A stretch of DNA of 64,000 bases. It comes from Nitrosopumilus sp. K4. GTDB lineage: Archaea; Thermoproteota; Nitrososphaeria; Nitrososphaerales; Nitrosopumilaceae. The translations under genes and the position numbers were made by a program. The first letter of the stretch is position 1. Every line of letters begins with the position of its first letter. This document shows, piece by piece, positions 55,018 through 63,920 of this stretch. The stretch lies in NCBI RefSeq assembly GCF_018128925.1, contig NZ_CP067007.1, forward strand, positions 434,001 through 498,000, given 5' to 3'. Under the pieces are notes generated by a model. It searched no databases and had not been told where the DNA came from. It worked only from the letters and a program-made list of their open reading frames with translations.

Positions 55018-56439
55018 TTAACTCAATAAACAATACGCATAATTTGTTTTCATTGAAGAGTACATGATATTGTTTCTGTCTGTTACGTGTGGCAACCCAA
55101 TTGAATGCCCTAATTCATGCGTCATTATTTTCTCTACTGTATTTACGTCATACAATTGGAAACTTCCATCACAATTGTAATCTCCTAAAGTGACTTCTAC
55201 AACTCCCTTTCCTAGATGGGCATGTCCTAGAACTCCTTCCCCTAATTCTCTAACTACCCATGTGACCCAAACATTTGCATCATATTTCTGATCAACTATT
55301 TCAAACTCTACTCTTGCTTTTTGATTATTTGTGTTAAGTTCTTGATTTTCCCAAAATGCAAAAGAATTCTGTAAAGTACTAACATGATCTAATGGTAATC
55401 CTGATGGTTGTTCGTTGACATATACCTTGTAATGAATTACATATGCTTCATCTATGATTTCATATGTTGGATTTGGAAATTTACTTGATGCATTTTTTAC
55501 TTCTTCTTCAAAATTCCATTTTACGTAGTCTCTAAGAAATTTTTTTATCACGTCTTGACTTGGATTTGGATATTCGATGTATCTTTTTTCATCGTCTACA
55601 TTTTTTGAAATACTGCGTAAATATTTTTCAAAATAATAAAATTCTATTTCTTTTTCTTTTTTGATTTCCTCGGGGGATTTCTCAATTTTTACCACGAGAA
55701 TTCCATTTTCCATCATATGCTGAATGCCTGCAACAAAATCTTGATCATTTATCATGTCATCGGCCCACCATCCTGCATTGTCTTTTATCCAATCTGGAAT
55801 TTTATTTTCAACAGTTTTATTTTCATCAGTGGATGGAACCTGAACTATTTTATTTTCAATTAAATATGTTAGAGCAGAAACAAATTCTGAATCTTCAATT
55901 TTGTCATCGGCCCACCATCCTGCAATATTTCGAACCCAATCTGGAATCTTTGAAGTGTGCGTATTTTGAAATTCTTGAGGTTTTTCAGTTGGTGTGTATG
56001 GATATTTGGAAATAACTCGTTCGATAAACTCTTTGTAATTATTAACTACTATGCTATTTGGTTTTTCCTGCAATGCCTTTTTAAAATATTTTAATGATTC
56101 TTGATATTCCCCAAGATTTCCAAATCCCACACCCATACCTGTTAATGCAATTGCATCATCTGGTTTGTATTGAAGAATTTTGAAAAATTGTTTTAATGAT
56201 TTTTCGTGATATCCTAAGTTGCTTTGGGCAATTCCTTTCATTTTTAATGTAGATATGTTATCTGGGGCAATTTCTAAAATTTCATCATAAATTGTTATGG
56301 CCTGATTATAATCCCCGTTTTCAAAATGACTCTTTGCCTCTTCAAACATTATGGGGGCATCTTCGATAGTTTGAGCAAAAATTGGTACTGTAAAAAAACC
56401 TACAAAAATCAACCCTATAATTACAAAATATTGAATCAT
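55018..56439 (-). CDS. secreted TPR protein with matrixin-type metalloprotease domain (473 aa)
   Basis: Signal peptide (1-~22) is followed by three TPRs (~25-135), then two tryptophan-rich modules (KIPDWVRNIAGWWADDKIED; KIPDWIKDNAGWWADDMIND; ~165-255) and a metzincin domain (~270-473). The zinc motif HELGHSIGLPH (H441, H445, H451) and the Met-turn NNIMYSSM (M459) are intact. A cysteine pair is present (YNCDGSF and the last-but-three C). It should be an active extracellular or wall protease. The modules probably target it to the cell surface. Confidence 0.85.
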   Translation of the reverse strand: MIQYFVIIGLIFVGFFTVPIFAQTIEDAPIMFEEAKSHFENGDYNQAITIYDEILEIAPDNISTLKMKGIAQSNLGYHEKSLKQFFKILQYKPDDAIALTGMGVGFGNLGEYQESLKYFKKALQEKPNSIVVNNYKEFIERVISKYPYTPTEKPQEFQNTHTSKIPDWVRNIAGWWADDKIEDSEFVSALTYLIENKIVQVPSTDENKTVENKIPDWIKDNAGWWADDMINDQDFVAGIQHMMENGILVVKIEKSPEEIKKEKEIEFYYFEKYLRSISKNVDDEKRYIEYPNPSQDVIKKFLRDYVKWNFEEEVKNASSKFPNPTYEIIDEAYVIHYKVYVNEQPSGLPLDHVSTLQNSFAFWENQELNTNNQKARVEFEIVDQKYDANVWVTWVVRELGEGVLGHAHLGKGVVEVTLGDYNCDGSFQLYDVNTVEKIMTHELGHSIGLPHVTDRNNIMYSSMKTNYAYCLLS

Positions 56440-56560
56440 ATTGACTGATTTTGCTTGTTTCTTTTTCAGATATATTTTGTTTCTCTAATTTTTTGGAATG
56501 GGTCTTTATGTGGATTCTTTGAGCAAATCTTTAATCTGTTATGCTTTATTTTAATTTAGA

Positions 56561-56920
56561 ATGACTCAATTTGGTGCTGGAAATGCAATCTATTCTTTAC
56601 GAAAAAAAATTCAAGAAGTTAAATCTGAGCTAAATGCTCTTGGAGATCCTATTGTGGATCTGCCTGAATTGATATCTTCTGCCAATCTCTTACGCTCAAA
56701 TGAATACCTTTCAAAATCAAACGAGAAGAAATCTGAACTAATATCGACATATGAACAATATGCATCGGCTCTTGAAGACTTGCTATCCACCGTTTTTGAA
56801 ATACAAAATGAATTAAAAGATGTATTAAAGGAACAATCTTCATTGATCTCTACAAAAACCTCTTCTAAAACATCTAAAAAAACTTCTAAACCAAAAACAC
56901 AAAAACGTTCTAAAAAGTAG
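56561..56920 (+). CDS. coiled-coil protein with basic Ser/Thr/Lys tail (119 aa)
   Basis: Two long helices (IYSLRKKIQEVKSELNALGD; LISTYEQYASALEDLLSTVF) form a probable coiled coil. The last ~28 residues are a KTSSKTSKKTSK-type tail, much like an H1 tail. DNA binding by the tail is an inference. Convergent with birA. Confidence 0.6.
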   Translation: MTQFGAGNAIYSLRKKIQEVKSELNALGDPIVDLPELISSANLLRSNEYLSKSNEKKSELISTYEQYASALEDLLSTVFEIQNELKDVLKEQSSLISTKTSSKTSKKTSKPKTQKRSKK

Positions 56921-56929
56921 CTTTTGTCT

Positions 56930-57931
56930 TTATGTGTGAACTATATCTCCTGCAATCACTCTTTTAGTAATGTTGTTTTTTGAAACAACAAGTGCACCAT
57001 CTTCGTCGATTCTGATGGCTTTGCCTGAAATTTTTCCATCTTCTGTTTCTAACTCCACGTTTTTTCCTATGGTTGATGATTTGTTTGTCCATTCTTTGAC
57101 TATCTTCTTAATTCTTCCTGAACTTAAATCCGTGTATACTTTTTCAAGTTCTGTTAGAAAGGAATGAACCAAGTCTATTGGTTTTACTTTTTTGTTATGT
57201 TGCATTAATGATGAAATGCCATAAAAATTAGGGGTTCCTTTTAGTTTTTTCTCAATTTCTTTTACATCTACATCGAAGTTTATTCCGACACCTAGAACAA
57301 GATCTTCTATCTTGTTGGATTCTAATGATACATCTACTAACATTCCTGCAACTTTTTTGCTTTTAATTGTAATGTCATTAGGCCACTTTAGCTCTGATTT
57401 AATTTTTAACGTTTTTTCAATTGAATTTGAAAGTGCCAATGATGCAGCTAGTGGAAACAATGTAGCAGCAGATATGTCAAATTTTGGATGTAGGATTATT
57501 GATAACCATATTCCTCCTTTTGGTGATTCCCACCTTCTTCCCTCTCTTCCCTTCCCACTGGTTTGTTTTTCAGCAACTATCACTGTACCGTTATTCTCTT
57601 TGTCAAACACCATTGATAATGCTTGATTCTGTGTTGAATCAATGGTTTCAAAATAATATGCTTGTTTTCCTATGAATTTAGTTTTTAATCCCTCTGTAAT
57701 CTCCCAAGGCAGTAATTTTTCAGAATCTTCTTTTAATCTGTAGCCTAGTTTTTGTTTTGTTTCAATTTCATAGCCTAACTCTTGAATTTTTTTAATATGT
57801 TTCCAAACTGCAACTCTGCTAATTTTTAATACGTCGCTTAGATCTTGTCCTGAAAGATATTCTGTGTTGTGTGATTTCAAAAAATAAAGTACTTTGACTA
57901 AACCTGGATTGTTAAAAGAACTGTAAATCAA
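56930..57931 (-). CDS. birA: bifunctional biotin-protein ligase/repressor BirA
   Basis: N-terminal winged helix (LSGQDLSDVLKISRVAVWKH) is followed by the ligase core with TIDSTQNQA, the biotinyl-AMP loop KQTSGKGREGRRWESPKGG, LKWPNDI and VLGVGIN, then the C-terminal SH3-like cap. It biotinylates the BCCP of acetyl/propionyl-CoA carboxylase, the CO2-fixing enzyme of thaumarchaea, and may repress biotin genes. Confidence 0.93.
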   Translation of the reverse strand: MIYSSFNNPGLVKVLYFLKSHNTEYLSGQDLSDVLKISRVAVWKHIKKIQELGYEIETKQKLGYRLKEDSEKLLPWEITEGLKTKFIGKQAYYFETIDSTQNQALSMVFDKENNGTVIVAEKQTSGKGREGRRWESPKGGIWLSIILHPKFDISAATLFPLAASLALSNSIEKTLKIKSELKWPNDITIKSKKVAGMLVDVSLESNKIEDLVLGVGINFDVDVKEIEKKLKGTPNFYGISSLMQHNKKVKPIDLVHSFLTELEKVYTDLSSGRIKKIVKEWTNKSSTIGKNVELETEDGKISGKAIRIDEDGALVVSKNNITKRVIAGDIVHT

Positions 57932-57974
57932 TTGTTTTTCTTTCTAATTCAAGTATAAATTACATCTTTGGGGG

Positions 57975-58502
57975 CTAAAAACCGATGTCAATATCAAATC
58001 CTCCGTCGCCAAAGTCCTCTGCTCCATCCATTCCTTCTCCTCCCTCCATTCCATCTGGGATACTTTCTGGTGGAACATAGTCGGACATTGACATTCCTAT
58101 CATGCTAAACATCATTGAAAACATCATCATGTCCATTACTCCAAAAAACATCATCATTGGAAGAAATGACTTGTTATCATCCATGTATTGCTGAAGTTTT
58201 TGCTTATCTCCTGATTTATACAACAGTGACATCTGATTCCATTTTTCCTGTAATTCGTGAACTCTTTCATCAATTTCTCTAGAACCCTTGTCTGTAACTT
58301 TGATCTCTATCTTTTTGCCTAGCCACCCTTTTTTTTCTTCTACATCAATCATTCCTTTTTCTTCTAGTTTCTCTAAAATTGAATTTAATTCCTCAGCGTC
58401 TATCTGCGTGGCTTTTTTAATTTTATCAAATTTTTTATTTCCGTTTCTTATTGCCCCCAATACGACTAGATCTTTTGGTTCTTCCATACTGTTGTTTTCC
58501 AT
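57975..58502 (-). CDS. winged-helix protein with Met-rich and Gly/Asp-rich tail (175 aa)
   Basis: A winged helix lies at residues ~8-80 (LVVLGAIRNGNKKFDKIKKA; LEEKGMIDVEEKKGWLGKKI). A helix follows, then a hydrophobic Met-rich segment (FLPMMMFFGVMDMMMFSMMF) that may enter a membrane or bind copper, and an acidic Gly-rich end. A membrane-tethered regulator is possible. The combination is unusual. Confidence 0.6.
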   Translation of the reverse strand: MENNSMEEPKDLVVLGAIRNGNKKFDKIKKATQIDAEELNSILEKLEEKGMIDVEEKKGWLGKKIEIKVTDKGSREIDERVHELQEKWNQMSLLYKSGDKQKLQQYMDDNKSFLPMMMFFGVMDMMMFSMMFSMIGMSMSDYVPPESIPDGMEGGEGMDGAEDFGDGGFDIDIGF

Positions 58503-58518
58503 TTATCCCTAAAAAATT

Positions 58519-59442
58519 CTATCTTTTAGAGGTTGCCAGCATTCCTTTCTTTTTTAATTCGGATATGATGTCTGTAACTCCTGTCTCGTAAGAAGGGAAT
58601 TTGAATTGGTATATTTCTGATATTTTCTTATTGGATGCCTTTATTGATGTAGTTAACAACTTGGTTAGATCTGAACCTAACAATGCTTTTACAAGAAATG
58701 TAGGAACATTACCTGGATGTTTAATGCCTATCGAGTCAGCTGTATAATTCACAAAATCATTGAATTTTGTATGTGTTGAATCTACCACGTTGAATCTTTC
58801 GTTAAAACGATTGTTCTCTAAAATTGATATCAAACTTCCAACAGCATCATCAATATGAACAAAACATTTGTAGTATTTACCTCCTTTTGGTAATCTGAAT
58901 GTATTTTTTAACAAACGCTTGATCAAAAATTCATAGAACCATCCTTTTGTTCCATAAACGTCTCCAAAATGTACTACTGAAAAATCAATTCCTAGTTCTT
59001 TACAATTTTTCTCTAAAAATTCTTGTGCTTTTAATCTAGTTTTTACAAATTCTGTATTGGGTGAATATGGAAAAGTTTCATCAACAATCTTGTCTCCTGT
59101 TTCACCGTACACTCCCATGCCTGAAACATACAAAAATGATTTTGTGTTGTTATTTATGGCATTAAAGAGATTTTTGGTGCCTTCAAGATTCACATTTTGC
59201 AATGTTTTTTTATTTTTTTCTAGTGGTGTATGCGATGCCAAATGAAAAACACAATCGTATTTTGCATCTCCTAACTTCATATTTTTGTCAGTTATGTCTC
59301 CTGTGATCGTTTTTGATTTGGGGTTTCCTGTCTTTCCTTTTCTGATTAATGATTCCACATGATGTTGTTTTTTTAATAATTCTTCAACTAGATGTGACCC
59401 GATAAAACCTGTGGCTCCTGTAACTAAAATTGACTTACTCAT
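58519..59442 (-). CDS. NAD-dependent epimerase/dehydratase (307 aa)
   Basis: Extended SDR: VTGATGFIGSHLVEELLKKQ binds NAD, FHLASHTPLEKN, YVSGMGVYG and catalytic region with VKTRLKAQEFLEKN, where the usual YxxxK reads VKTRLK, so the tyrosine is not in place. It is related to UDP-sugar epimerases or flavonoid reductase-like SDRs. The activity may differ. Confidence 0.78.
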   Translation of the reverse strand: MSKSILVTGATGFIGSHLVEELLKKQHHVESLIRKGKTGNPKSKTITGDITDKNMKLGDAKYDCVFHLASHTPLEKNKKTLQNVNLEGTKNLFNAINNNTKSFLYVSGMGVYGETGDKIVDETFPYSPNTEFVKTRLKAQEFLEKNCKELGIDFSVVHFGDVYGTKGWFYEFLIKRLLKNTFRLPKGGKYYKCFVHIDDAVGSLISILENNRFNERFNVVDSTHTKFNDFVNYTADSIGIKHPGNVPTFLVKALLGSDLTKLLTTSIKASNKKISEIYQFKFPSYETGVTDIISELKKKGMLATSKR

Positions 59443-59541
59443 ATGTTGTTTTGTTTGTTCTATGGTATTATTGTATTTGTGTAATGCTTTGCTGACATTT
59501 TCTTTTCAAAAATTATATTCAACCTCTAAGTTTTGTTTTAC

Positions 59542-59952
59542 ATGGAACGTGATTCATACAGTGACGATGAAATTCGAGATATTTTTACATTAAAAAAAGT
59601 AGCTGTAGTGGGTATGTCTAAACACGAAAACAAAGCTGCCCATTATGTACCTAAATATTTGTCTGATAATGGATATGAAATAACACCTGTTAACCCTACT
59701 ACCAATGAAATCTTAGGTAGAAAATGCTATGAAAAAGTATCTGATATTGATGATGATATTGACATAGTAGATGTTTTTAGACCCTCTGATCAAGTATTGC
59801 CTGTTGTTCAAGAAGCTTTAAAGAAAAAACCTAAGGTGATATGGTTGCAAGAGGGAATTCATAATCCTGAAGCTGAAGAATTAGCACGTAAACAAGGTGT
59901 AAAAATTGTCTTTAATCGATGCATGCTTGCAGAACACCAGAGATTATTCTAA
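59542..59952 (+). CDS. CoA-binding domain protein (YccU-like, 136 aa)
   Basis: Small Rossmann CoA_binding domain: VAVVGMSKHENKAAHYVPKY, GYEITPVNPTTNEILGRKCY, VDVFRPSDQVLPVVQEALKK, VIWLQEGIHNPEAEELARKQ and NRCMLAEHQRLF. It fits CoA or NAD binding proteins of unknown physiological role. ATG 59542 chosen. It shares TAATG with the next gene. Confidence 0.88.
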   Translation: MERDSYSDDEIRDIFTLKKVAVVGMSKHENKAAHYVPKYLSDNGYEITPVNPTTNEILGRKCYEKVSDIDDDIDIVDVFRPSDQVLPVVQEALKKKPKVIWLQEGIHNPEAEELARKQGVKIVFNRCMLAEHQRLF

Positions 59953-60308
59953 TGTCCACTTTTGAAGAATTTTACAATGATCTGATTGATCTTGCAAGTA
60001 AATATGAAAAAAACAATGTTCCTCTAAAAATTGAAAAAGATTTGGAAAATAATGTTGTTAAAATTTTTGGTGAAAAAATTACTTCTTTAGCAAGGGCAAA
60101 AAATGGATTAAATGATGTCACTGAACTTGCATTGACTACTGCCGAACATCATCCTTTTTGGAATTTATTGTATAATTGCTCTGAAATATCTCAAACAGTT
60201 TTAGAAAAATGGAATGATGTTCTTACTGTAGAAGAACTGGATGACATTAATTGGTATATTCGGGAATTGGAACAAACTGTGAAAAAAATCAAAGACCGAC
60301 TAGACTAG
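59952..60308 (+). CDS. helical hypothetical protein (118 aa)
   Basis: Mostly helix (STFEEFYNDLIDLASKYEKN; LTTAEHHPFWNLLYNCSEIS; VEELDDINWYIRELEQTVKK). I do not recognise it. Overlap of start and previous stop (TAATG) shows coupling with the CoA-binding protein, so the two may work together. Confidence 0.6.
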   Translation: MSTFEEFYNDLIDLASKYEKNNVPLKIEKDLENNVVKIFGEKITSLARAKNGLNDVTELALTTAEHHPFWNLLYNCSEISQTVLEKWNDVLTVEELDDINWYIRELEQTVKKIKDRLD

Positions 60309-60347
60309 TCTAGGCAGAGATAAATATTCTGAAATGACTGTTAATTT

Positions 60348-61559
60348 ATGCCAATCAAACTTGGATTAATTGGTAAAACCAATACTGGCAAAACAACTTT
60401 CTTTAATGCTGCTACACTCTCTTCAGAAGAAATCTCTTCTTATCCTTTTACTACAAAAAAACCTGTTTCTGGAACTGCTCATGCAATAACTCTGTGTGTT
60501 CATCCTGAATTCAAAATTGAGGATAATCCAAATAATTCTAAATGTATTGAAGGATGGAGATACATTCCTATTGAACTAATTGATTTGCCCGGTCTTATCA
60601 AAGATGCCTGGAAAGGCAAAGGACTAGGAAACCAATTTCTCTCGATTGCAGCACAATCTGATGCCTTGTTGCATGTAGTTGATGCATCAGGAGGAATAGA
60701 TTCCTCAGGAAAGATCACTGAACCTGGAAACGGTGATCCTATTTCTGATTTTGCAGATATTGAAGAAGAACTGATTATGTGGTATCATAAAATTTTAGAG
60801 GGTAATCGAGAAAAAGTTTCAAAACTAATTCGAACTGGTACGGATCTAATTGATGCAATAACTGACTTGTACCGTGGAATAGGAGTTCAGAAAATTCATG
60901 TAAAAGAAACATTGCATGCCGTTGAACTTGAAGAAAAAGACTTTGATGATTTTGACGTGGTTGACAGCAAAAAATTTGCTTCCCATCTAAGAAAAATTTC
61001 TAAACCTACTTTGATTGTTGCAAATAAAATAGATGTTGAATGCGCAGACAAAAACTTTGCAAGACTCAGAGAACGATACAATGATTCTATTGTGATTCCA
61101 GTTAGCGGTGATAGTGAATTCAGTTTAAGACGGGCTGAACAAAAAGGTTTGATCAAGTATTCTCCTGGTTCTGAACAATTTGAAATCATAAAATCTGATG
61201 AACTTAACACAAAGCAAATTAATGCTCTGGATTTCATTAAAAAAGGAATCATGGGTGAATACATGAGAACTGGAGTGCAATTTGCAATCAATATTGCAGT
61301 CTTTAAATTATTAAAAATGAATTCCATCTATCCTGTAGCTGATGAACAAAACCTCTCAGACAAAAAAGGACGTGTACTGCCTGATTTGATTTTATTAAAG
61401 GATGGTGCTACGATTAATGATCTTGCCAAAGAAATTCATACTGATCTTACCAAAGGTCTTCTTTATGGAAAAGATTTGAGGTACAATCTTAGATTGCCTG
61501 TTGATTATCAACTACGTGATCGTGATGTTGTTTCTTTGGTTAGTGCATCTAAGAAATAA
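60348..61559 (+). CDS. archaeal YchF/Obg-related GTPase (403 aa)
   Basis: G1 GLIGKTNTGKTTFFNAATLS, G3 IDLPGLIKDAWKGKGLG, G4 ANKID (NKxD), coiled-coil insert and C-terminal TGS domain (LPDLILLKDGATINDLAKEI). Archaeal members of this group are ribosome-associated P-loop NTPases. The NKID favours GTP over ATP, unlike bacterial YchF (NxxE). Length fits the archaeal family. Confidence 0.9.
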   Translation: MPIKLGLIGKTNTGKTTFFNAATLSSEEISSYPFTTKKPVSGTAHAITLCVHPEFKIEDNPNNSKCIEGWRYIPIELIDLPGLIKDAWKGKGLGNQFLSIAAQSDALLHVVDASGGIDSSGKITEPGNGDPISDFADIEEELIMWYHKILEGNREKVSKLIRTGTDLIDAITDLYRGIGVQKIHVKETLHAVELEEKDFDDFDVVDSKKFASHLRKISKPTLIVANKIDVECADKNFARLRERYNDSIVIPVSGDSEFSLRRAEQKGLIKYSPGSEQFEIIKSDELNTKQINALDFIKKGIMGEYMRTGVQFAINIAVFKLLKMNSIYPVADEQNLSDKKGRVLPDLILLKDGATINDLAKEIHTDLTKGLLYGKDLRYNLRLPVDYQLRDRDVVSLVSASKK

Positions 61560-61618
61560 TTCCAATTAGCACTAGCAAAAAATGTCCATTCTTGTTATAA
61601 GCAAACTTCTTTTATCAT

Positions 61619-62299
61619 ATGCATGAATACATTTGCTATTCAGGGATGTTTGTTTTGAGGAGTGTCTGTGAATCACTTCTTGTCTTTGCAATTATGACTG
61701 GAATTCTATTACCTGTACGACTGCTTTTTGTCCAATATGTCTCTGATAACTGGTTTGGATCTCTTGGTATTATCTCTGTACTTACATTTGTAGTAATTTT
61801 ACTTGCAAAGAAAAACAAATTGGGATTTTTTGGTCCCATGCTCGAAAGACAAATTTTCAAATTTCAGAAAGGAAAACGCGGCTATGTTGTTTTTGGTGAA
61901 TCTGTATTTCTCTTATTGATTTTGGGAGGGATGATTTTTGCCATTCATCAGGGGAATTCTACTGTCTCTGAAATTCTACACCTTCCTGCAATATCTTCTG
62001 CAGATACTCCAGAACTGATTTTAGATTCTACAAAGCATTGGGGTGCCTTAGAGTGGTTTACATCATTTCTGATGATTCCTGTTGCATTCTTAACCTCGTT
62101 TCCTGAAATGTCAGTTATTATTGCATCCATAGATCAAAAATTGGATGGTTGGTTGCTGCATTTTTACACTGTAGGCTTTGTCGAATACTTAGAACTATTG
62201 GGAATTTTGCTTTTTTATAGGCTACACTTTAGAAAAAAATCTGTTTTTCCAAAGAATTCATTATCTTGCAAATCTTCCATTTTGAAGCATAGGGAATAA
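61619..62299 (+). CDS. polytopic membrane protein (226 aa)
   Basis: Four hydrophobic segments (about residues 13-35, 45-62, 88-108 and 135-160) and possibly a fifth (~180-200), connected by short loops, with a basic cytosolic end (HFRKKSVFPKN). No family recalled. The DUF432 gene starts 27 bp later and MscS after that, so all three may form one osmotic-stress operon. Confidence 0.55.
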   Translation: MHEYICYSGMFVLRSVCESLLVFAIMTGILLPVRLLFVQYVSDNWFGSLGIISVLTFVVILLAKKNKLGFFGPMLERQIFKFQKGKRGYVVFGESVFLLLILGGMIFAIHQGNSTVSEILHLPAISSADTPELILDSTKHWGALEWFTSFLMIPVAFLTSFPEMSVIIASIDQKLDGWLLHFYTVGFVEYLELLGILLFYRLHFRKKSVFPKNSLSCKSSILKHRE

Positions 62300-62326
62300 A
62301 TTCAGGTGTGTTAGACTAATGGTGCT

Positions 62327-63076
62327 TTGGAAGAAACAACGTCTGAATTTTCTAGTTATGGTGTTTACAAAATAGATGACTCTCTAGAACTTTCATTGCC
62401 TAATATAGAAATCCAAATAAAGAAACTGTCTGATAATGTTTTTTCTTATACAAGAAAAGACGCAGAAGACAATGTTGTTGAAAAAATGATTCCTGTCAAA
62501 ACAAGTTATTTTGAAATTGAGTTGTGTCCGATTAGACCTTTGAATTATCCTGCAAGAAGAACAAATTACGTGTACTTGGATTTTGAAACTCCTGTATTTT
62601 TATCTGAAGGATCTGCAGCTTCGATTTATGTCCGCTGTCCTATTGAAATAGGTATTTTTCTTATTCATGATGGCCACAAGGATTCATTAGATTGGTTTGC
62701 ATGTGACCCTGTTCGCTGTAGATTTGGGTTGTATGGTACTCCCGAAAGCGGAACTCTTTGCAAGTACTATAAATCTGATATAGTTGAATCTTATGATGAT
62801 TCCATTTCATTTGTTAATGCTGTGATGCAGATTCGTCTTAGAAATGAATTAGGTGAAGGACACTCAATTTCCAAAGTAGTCTTTCCTATATCTAATAATA
62901 CGATTTATTATCAAAAATCAAAGGCAATAATTGATTCCCTTGATGCGGTAATGAGGAAAAAACTTACTTTGGAAATATTGGATGTGTATGCTAAAAAATT
63001 AGAGACTGATTGGACTGTGTCTCCTACTTACGAAGTGGCCTCACAAGTAAAAAACGTGGATATGGGTGTTGATTGA
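62327..63076 (+). CDS. DUF432 protein (249 aa)
   Basis: The sequence matches the DUF432 pattern: SYGVYKIDDSLELSLPNIEI, CPIRPLNYPARRTNYVYLDF, a long beta domain with WFACDPVRCRFGLYGTPESG and the terminal helix. DUF432 genes are repeatedly found beside MscS genes in archaea. Function unknown. A partner in channel regulation is an inference. Start TTG 62327. Confidence 0.72.
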   Translation: MEETTSEFSSYGVYKIDDSLELSLPNIEIQIKKLSDNVFSYTRKDAEDNVVEKMIPVKTSYFEIELCPIRPLNYPARRTNYVYLDFETPVFLSEGSAASIYVRCPIEIGIFLIHDGHKDSLDWFACDPVRCRFGLYGTPESGTLCKYYKSDIVESYDDSISFVNAVMQIRLRNELGEGHSISKVVFPISNNTIYYQKSKAIIDSLDAVMRKKLTLEILDVYAKKLETDWTVSPTYEVASQVKNVDMGVD

Positions 63077-63900
63077 TGGTATTGGAATTTTTTGATAACT
63101 TGTCTCAAATAGAAATCACAGGTGGTCTCACCTTGCTGTCATTATTGATAGGTGGAATAATTATGGCAGTTGGAATAATTGTTGCTAGGACTGTTCGACT
63201 GCTTTTTACAAAATACTATGGCCCAAAATTGCCTCAAGATACGGCAAAGAATATGGGCAAATTATTATACTTTGGAATAATCATTATCGCATTTTTGGTA
63301 TTTACCTCTTCTACAGGTGTTGATTTATCTGGCCTGCTGGTGGCAGGTGGAATCTTTGGAGTTGTTATAGGATTTGCAACTCAGTCTGTTGTTTCTAATT
63401 TGATTTCAGGGATTTTCCTCATGATTGAAAAGCCTGTAAGGCAGGGAGATTCAGTAGAACTTCCGTCTGATGGGATTTCCGGAACTTTGTTGGATATCAG
63501 TACTTTCTCTGTTCGAATTCGACAGTTTGATGGTACTATAGTTAGAATCCCTAACGAGTCCTTTTTTACTCACAACATAAGATCTCTTACTTCTACACCT
63601 GTCAGGAGATCTGAGGCTGTTGTTGGAATTGCATACAAAGAAGATATCGAAGGTGCCATTTCTGTTTTGGAAAAAGCAATTCAAAAAACAATGCCGTTTG
63701 TTTTAGCTGTACCCCAGCCTGAATTCCGACTAAAGGAACTGGGTGATTCAAGTGTAAATATTGAAATTTTGGTTTGGCACCCTAGAGAAGATTGGGGTGC
63801 AGTGTCTCCAAAATTGCTTATTGTTGCAAAAAATGCTCTTGATGAGGCTGGTATAGAGATTCCATTCCCACAAAGAGTAATCTGGCAAGGAAAGGCGTAA
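63076..63900 (+). CDS. MscS-family mechanosensitive channel, short form (274 aa)
   Basis: Three transmembrane segments, with the pore helix region LLVAGGIFGVVIGFATQSVV, then ISGIFLMIEKPVRQGDSVEL beta domain and C-terminal alpha/beta domain. Size is standard for MscS. Its ATG overlaps the DUF432 stop (TGATG), so the two are coupled. It lacks the 160-residue insert of the channel at 11034. Confidence 0.93.
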   Translation: MVLEFFDNLSQIEITGGLTLLSLLIGGIIMAVGIIVARTVRLLFTKYYGPKLPQDTAKNMGKLLYFGIIIIAFLVFTSSTGVDLSGLLVAGGIFGVVIGFATQSVVSNLISGIFLMIEKPVRQGDSVELPSDGISGTLLDISTFSVRIRQFDGTIVRIPNESFFTHNIRSLTSTPVRRSEAVVGIAYKEDIEGAISVLEKAIQKTMPFVLAVPQPEFRLKELGDSSVNIEILVWHPREDWGAVSPKLLIVAKNALDEAGIEIPFPQRVIWQGKA

Positions 63901-63920
63901 AGAATTTCATAAAAAAAATT

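Noticed and set aside
59487-59495. GTCAGC on the minus strand upstream of the epimerase gene as another shared promoter element
   Set aside because: Only six bases match, the TATA-like half is absent at the right spacing, and the distance to the start (~45 nt) does not fit the other copies.
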